Shown here: in pieces, positions 60,318 through 64,000 of the stretch
Layout: each line of letters starts with the position of its first letter
Numbering within the stretch: position 1 is the first letter of the stretch
The notes under the pieces: model-generated
Told to the model about the DNA's origin: nothing
The model's database searches: none
Seen by the model: the letters and a program-made list of their open reading frames with translations, nothing else
Translations under genes and position numbers: made by a program
Source: Bradyrhizobium sp. dw_411
GTDB lineage: Bacteria > Pseudomonadota > Alphaproteobacteria > Rhizobiales > Xanthobacteraceae
Direction of reading: 5' to 3'
Length of the DNA stretch: 64,000 bases
Assembly: GCF_018449695.1 (NCBI RefSeq)
Contig: NZ_JAAVUY010000018.1
Location: 94,951 to 158,950 of the forward strand

Positions 60318-61997
60318 ATGCGTCTCAATAAATCTCTCGCGCGTTGCTGCGTTGCTCTCGCCATGGTCATGTTCGGCTTCGCCGCGCCGGCATGGGCAAA
60401 CCCCGCCGATATCCTGCTGGTCAACGGCAAGATCATCACCCTCGATGCGACCTCATCCGTTCACGGGGCGCTGGCGATCGAGGGCGGGCGCATTGCCGCA
60501 ACCGGCAGCAATGAGGCAATGCGCAAGCAGGCGGGGCCGGCGACCAAAATCATCGATCTCGGCGGCCGCACGGTAATCCCCGGCCTGATCGATTCCCACA
60601 TCCACGCCATTCGCGCTGGCTTTCGCTACGCCACCGAAGTGCATTGGGACGGCGCGACCGACATTAAAGAGGCGATGGAACGGCTGCGCGTCGCCGCTGC
60701 GCAGACAAAACCCGGTTCATGGCTGATCGTGGCCGGCGGCTGGACCGCGCGGCAATTTCGCGAATTGCGCCGGCCAACTGAAACTGAGATCAACGTGGTG
60801 GCGGGCGAGCATCCCGTCTATATCCAGTTGTTTTACGGATCGATGCTGCTCAATGCCCGGGGGCGCGAACTGCTCGGCATCGGATCCGAGGAAGATCTGC
60901 TCGGCGCGAAATACGATCGCGACACCGGCTGGATCACCGGGCCGGCTTCGCTGATCACCTCGACCTATGCGCGCCTGCCCAAGCCCGACATGGATCAGGC
61001 GATCGACGGCACGCGGCGCTTCCTGCGCGAATTGAGCGGGCTTGGCATCACCGGCGTGATCGATCCCGGCGGGCACAATCTCGACCCCGAGGATTATGCG
61101 GCGTTGTTTGCGCTGTGGCGCGAACATGCGCTTCCGCTGCGCGTGGTCTACAGCATCTGCGCGCAGCGCCCGGGCAAGGAGCTGGAAGACTTTCAGGCTT
61201 TCACGCGCTTCCTGCCGATGGGCACCGGCGACGACTGGCTGCGTTTCAACGGCATCGGCGAAACCGTGACGTTTGGCATGTACAACAACGAGACGCCGAC
61301 TGAAGCCAACAAGGAAGAGTTTTATCGCGTCGCGCGCTGGGCTGCTTCGCAGGGCATGACGCTAACGGTGCACTGGAACAACGAAGCCTCGGTGCATCAT
61401 CTGCTCGATGTGTTCGAGCGGGTGAATCGCGAAATCCCGCTGGCGAAATTGCGCTGGTCGATCGCGCATCTGCATGACGCCTCGGATTCATCGCTGCAAC
61501 GCATGAAGGCGCTCGGCGTTGGCTGGCTGATGCAGGATGGGCTGTATTTTGCAGCACCTTCCTATATCGCCGAGCGCGGGCCGGATCAGATGAGCCACAC
61601 GCCGCCGATCGTGTCGGCATTGAAGCTGGAAATTCCCGTCGGCGGCGGCACCGATGCGAACCGGGTGATGGTGCCAAATCCGTTCGTGTCGCTGCGCTGG
61701 ATGCTCGATGGCCGCACCGTCGACGGCATCGCGACGCGCGGGCCACAGGAAATCCCGAGCCGCGAGGCGGCGCTGCGGCTCTATACGATAGGAAGTGCCT
61801 GGTTTGCCCATGACGACAACAGGCGCGGGCGGTTGATGCCGGGAATGCTCGCGGACCTTGCAGTGCTCAGCGACGACTATTTCAGCGTTGAGTTGTCGCG
61901 CGTCGCGCAGATCCATTCGGTGCTGACGATGGTGGGTGGCAAGGTGGTCTTTGCTGCGGCGCCGTTCGCGGAGTTGGAAGCGGGGCGAGGGCAGTGA
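60318..61997 (+). CDS. Exported YtcJ-like amidohydrolase (amidohydrolase_3)
   Basis: A 559-residue secreted metal-dependent hydrolase. Signal peptide RLNKSLARCCVALAMVMFGF...PAWA in residues 2-27. The YtcJ pattern follows: DILLVNGKIITLDATSSVHGAL, GGRTVIPGLIDSHIHAIRAG (H-x-H site), GGWTARQFRELRRP, HWNNEASVHHLL, AHLHDAS and GGGTDANRVMVPNPF. These enzymes cleave N-substituted amides or similar; the substrate is unknown. ATG 60318 was chosen over 60228, which lies in the repeat. Length is normal. Confidence 0.87.
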   Translation: MRLNKSLARCCVALAMVMFGFAAPAWANPADILLVNGKIITLDATSSVHGALAIEGGRIAATGSNEAMRKQAGPATKIIDLGGRTVIPGLIDSHIHAIRAGFRYATEVHWDGATDIKEAMERLRVAAAQTKPGSWLIVAGGWTARQFRELRRPTETEINVVAGEHPVYIQLFYGSMLLNARGRELLGIGSEEDLLGAKYDRDTGWITGPASLITSTYARLPKPDMDQAIDGTRRFLRELSGLGITGVIDPGGHNLDPEDYAALFALWREHALPLRVVYSICAQRPGKELEDFQAFTRFLPMGTGDDWLRFNGIGETVTFGMYNNETPTEANKEEFYRVARWAASQGMTLTVHWNNEASVHHLLDVFERVNREIPLAKLRWSIAHLHDASDSSLQRMKALGVGWLMQDGLYFAAPSYIAERGPDQMSHTPPIVSALKLEIPVGGGTDANRVMVPNPFVSLRWMLDGRTVDGIATRGPQEIPSREAALRLYTIGSAWFAHDDNRRGRLMPGMLADLAVLSDDYFSVELSRVAQIHSVLTMVGGKVVFAAAPFAELEAGRGQ

Positions 61998-62317
61998 GTC
62001 GTGATGCTCGTCATTCCGGGGCATCGCGCAGCGATGAGCCCGGAATCTGGAGGACGCGACCCGCACGATTTCACATCGTGAAATTTTTTGAGATGCGATC
62101 CAACCTCTCGAGATTCCCCGATGTGCAATTGCACATCGTGGCTCGATGCTGCGCATCGCCCCGGAATGACCGTGATGGAGCGTCGATTGTTTCGCATCGT
62201 CAACATCACTCCAGAATCTTTCTAATTCTAAACTCTCCCGGATCGCTGCTCTTGCATTCTGCGTCCGCTATGTGTCTCTAGACACAACCGCCGCAGAGCG
62301 TGCGTGGGGAGCAAACT
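61998..62317. other. Intergenic region with a long palindromic repeat
   Basis: 320 bases. The palindrome 62010-62170 has ends GTCATTCCGGGG and CCCCGGAATGAC with nested GCATCGCGCAGCGATG and ATTTCACATCGTGAAAT hairpins and a GATGTGCAATTGCACATC core. After it an AT-rich stretch (62180-62235) probably carries the promoter for 62318. Confidence 0.75.
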
Positions 62318-62782
62318 ATGATTATGTATCTTATTCTGTTGCATGGCCTGCTTGCGGTCGTGCTGCTGGGGGGAATTACCCATCAGGCGGTGGCCGTGGC
62401 GTGGCCGTCCCGAAGCAAATCCGGCATCGCCAATTCGTATCGCGCCACCAACAGCTCGGTCTATACCAACGCCAACATCGTGCTGTATCTGGCCACCGCG
62501 ATCCTCGGCGGCATCATCTATCCGGTCTACCGGGTCGGGGTGCGCTCGTTTCTGGAGAACGCGCGGTTGTTCGCGGCGACCGGCTCGTTCGAACTTAAAG
62601 AACAATTCGTCGCGGTCGGCGTCGGCATGCTGCCGCTGTACTGGCTATTGTGGAACCGGCCGCTGGAAGACGGCGCCAAACCGGCCCGCATCGCGGTGAC
62701 ACTGATTCTATGCGCCATCACCTGGTACGGCTTCCTGGTCGGCCACGTCCTCAACAACATCAGGGGCTTGTTCGGGCTATGA
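62318..62782 (+). CDS. Small integral membrane protein, four predicted segments
   Basis: A 154-residue membrane protein: LILLHGLLAVVLLGGITHQA, ANIVLYLATAILGGIIYPVY, FVAVGVGMLPLYWLLW and IAVTLILCAITWYGFLVGH are the hydrophobic segments. The histidine in the first and the HVLNNI end in the last could bind haem or quinone, as in many small four-helix membrane proteins; this is a guess. ATG 62318 follows GGGGAGC. Coupled to the next gene by ATGA. Confidence 0.72.
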   Translation: MIMYLILLHGLLAVVLLGGITHQAVAVAWPSRSKSGIANSYRATNSSVYTNANIVLYLATAILGGIIYPVYRVGVRSFLENARLFAATGSFELKEQFVAVGVGMLPLYWLLWNRPLEDGAKPARIAVTLILCAITWYGFLVGHVLNNIRGLFGL

Positions 62783-63099
62783 AGATGGAAAAAACCTTCC
62801 CGGTCTTTGCCGCGTCCTTTGCCATCATTTATGAGCTGGCCGTCTACTTCAACTGGGCGCTGTTCACCTATCACCCCAAGATCAACGAATGGCAGTTCCT
62901 GGCGCAGCCCGCCAAGAACGGCCCGCCGATGTACTGGTATGGCTGGCTCGTCACTTCGTTACTTGGTGCGATCGCTGTAAGCTTGGTAAGCTACCCCATC
63001 GTCCGCCGCGCCTCGACGCAATTCTGGCTCGGCTGGGTGGTTCCGATCGTGGTCGGGGTGATCTTCCTCTATCTCTTCCGCAGTTTCTTTCTGCACTGA
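62779..63099 (+). CDS. Small integral membrane protein, partner of the preceding gene
   Basis: A 106-residue protein with three hydrophobic segments (FPVFAASFAIIYELAVYF, WYGWLVTSLLGAIAVSLVSY and FWLGWVVPIVVGVIFLYLF). It begins on the stop of the previous gene, so the two should form a complex or act together. A loop with the conserved-looking stretch HPKINEWQFLAQPAKNG lies between the first two segments. No family recognised. Confidence 0.7.
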   Translation: MKMEKTFPVFAASFAIIYELAVYFNWALFTYHPKINEWQFLAQPAKNGPPMYWYGWLVTSLLGAIAVSLVSYPIVRRASTQFWLGWVVPIVVGVIFLYLFRSFFLH

Positions 63100-63146
63100 G
63101 AAGGGGCCCCGCCGGCGATCGCCAGCGCCGAAGGGAATGGGTTGAT

Positions 63147-63545
63147 ATGTTGCGATGCAAATTCGCCGTTTCGCTGGCGCTCCTGATGGCTTTTGCGATG
63201 AGTTGCGCTGATGTCGGGAGTGCGCGCGCGGGTGAAGCCCTCGGCGAACGTGACGAAGCCGATGTCGGGCCCTATTTCTTTGGCGACGCCCATGAGGTCG
63301 GCACGTACAAGTTGCTGCAGAACGTGCGGGTGACGGTCGAATACAACGGCCGGCGGATGCTGATCAACACCAATTCGGACGGCCATTTCAAGCTTCCGAG
63401 TTTCGGCGCGGACACGGTCGCCGATGACGTCACGGTTTCCTGCACCAAGACCGGCTATCGCACCGTCGATATTTCCCGGCGCCGGATGGCCAATGACGGC
63501 GATGCGCCGGTTTCAGTCGATTGCCTGCTGGAGCCGGCGCCGTAA
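63147..63545 (+). CDS. Exported hypothetical protein with beta-sandwich-like repeat
   Basis: A 132-residue protein with an N-terminal signal (CKFAVSLALLMAFAMSCADV...ARAG, residues 4-29). The mature part VRVTVEYNGRRMLINTNSDGHFKLPSF and VTVSCTKTGYRTVDISRRRM look like a carboxypeptidase-regulatory-like (CarboxypepD_reg) strand pattern; two cysteines (VSCTK, VDCLLE) could form a disulfide. It lies 47 bases after the membrane-protein pair and may share its operon. Function unknown. Confidence 0.68.
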   Translation: MLRCKFAVSLALLMAFAMSCADVGSARAGEALGERDEADVGPYFFGDAHEVGTYKLLQNVRVTVEYNGRRMLINTNSDGHFKLPSFGADTVADDVTVSCTKTGYRTVDISRRRMANDGDAPVSVDCLLEPAP

Positions 63546-63655
63546 TCCTTCAGGCCTCCCAACAATCTTCGGGTGAAACCAGTGCATGCGGCACTTGATC
63601 GCGCGGCGTTTTCGCGGTCAAATTCGGCTCCGAGCAGATCGGATGGGAGAACGAC

Positions 63656-63904
63656 ATGATCAGAAACATCGTATTTGCGGTAATTATTGCTACCTTTGCC
63701 GGCGGCGCGGCCTTCGCGCAGGAAACCTGCGAGAGCAAGGCGGTCGGCAAGGACGGCAAGGCGCTGGCCGGCGCGGCCAAGACATCCTTCATGAAGAAGT
63801 GCATGGCCGATAGCTGCGCCACCAAGGCGGTCAGCTCGGAGGGCAAGCCGCTGTCCGGTGCTGCGAAAAACAGCTTCATGGCGAAATGCGAAAAGGGCGC
63901 GTAA
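63656..63904 (+). CDS. PsiF-repeat family secreted protein
   Basis: An 82-residue periplasmic protein with signal IRNIVFAVIIATFAGGAAFAQ and two PsiF repeats: CESKAVGKDGKALAGAAKTS (then FMKKC) and CATKAVSSEGKPLSGAAKNS (then FMAKC). Each repeat holds a pair of cysteines at its ends. PsiF was named from a phosphate-starvation-inducible E. coli gene; its job is not known. A terminator follows directly. Good family match. Confidence 0.9.
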   Translation: MIRNIVFAVIIATFAGGAAFAQETCESKAVGKDGKALAGAAKTSFMKKCMADSCATKAVSSEGKPLSGAAKNSFMAKCEKGA

Positions 63905-63923
63905 GGCCCCGCAAACCGACATC

Positions 63924-63957
63924 AGGGGCCGCCTCGTTGGGGCGGCCTCTTTGTTTT
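63924..63957 (+). terminator. Rho-independent terminator after the PsiF-repeat gene
   Basis: Ten-pair stem AGGGGCCGCC with GGCGGCCTCT (one G-T pair), seven-base loop TCGTTGG, then TTTGTTTT. No further gene is recognised in the last 43 bases. Confidence 0.85.
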
Positions 63958-64000
63958 GAGGGTAGCTTGTCGCCAGGATGAGCTATCGGCTACTTGCTCC

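Overview
The window reads as a piece of chromosome from a high-GC alphaproteobacterium, most likely a Bradyrhizobium/Rhodopseudomonas-type member of the Nitrobacteraceae. The reasons are the aerobic cobalamin gene set (CobN, BluB, CobW), a GcrA-family protein, a FixJ-like regulator, an orphan Flp pilin, many solute-uptake and hydrolase genes, and several families of short palindromic repeats in the gaps. The genus is inferred, not proven.

Layout. 1-4.7 kb: the end of a cobalamin operon (cobL-cobE-cobM-cobA-cobB-bluB), with almost every junction overlapping by a few bases. 4.96-7.3 kb: a tyrosine-phosphatase-like gene converging on cobT-cobS. 7.4-15.7 kb: a cobalamin riboswitch followed by a 2Fe-2S ferredoxin-like DUF1636 gene, cobU(P), cobW, cobN, cobO and cobQ. 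15.7-18.6 kb: cobD, a BtuF-like binding protein and cobC. Together these cover ring methylation, amidation, cobalt insertion, adenosylation, aminopropanol attachment and nucleotide-loop assembly. 18.8-25 kb: a fumarylacetoacetase-family hydrolase, a gene with a 15-bp tandem repeat, a polysaccharide deacetylase, an AT-richer hipBA toxin-antitoxin pair and an acyltransferase. 25-30.5 kb: an EamA exporter and an amidase locus (amiC-amiR, an RNA leader with two hexaloop hairpins and a terminator, amiE, an NCS1 permease). 30.7-35.6 kb: an orphan NorQ/NorD-type AAA+/VWA pair and a divergent aldehyde dehydrogenase. 35.6-47.7 kb: two alpha/beta hydrolases, a DoxX protein, a LysR regulator, and a branched-chain-type ABC uptake operon carrying an amidohydrolase and an AA_synth (DUF1185) protein, followed by a Tat-exported amidohydrolase. 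48-50.2 kb: two small genes and an MFS transporter. 50.5-53.7 kb: a phage-like remnant with an S24 repressor divergent from GcrA-like and DUF1376 genes. 54-64 kb: many small membrane or secreted proteins, an Flp pilin, an AraC regulator, two response regulators, a YtcJ-like amidohydrolase and a PsiF-repeat protein.

The most interesting non-coding structure is regulatory. Four 18-bp HipB-type operators (one degenerate) start exactly 27 bp apart upstream of hipB. An ANTAR-type antiterminator lies between amiR and amiE. A 17-bp palindrome, paired with 33-bp spacing, occurs both at the S24 repressor and at a small gene beside it. A ~240-bp composite repeat is present twice in inverted orientation around 46.2-46.4 and 50.2-50.5 kb. 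The tyrosine-phosphatase-like gene beside cobS is a candidate for the phosphatase step of nucleotide-loop assembly, for which no standard enzyme is visible here. All calls rest on reading the sequence and remembered family features; no database search was run.
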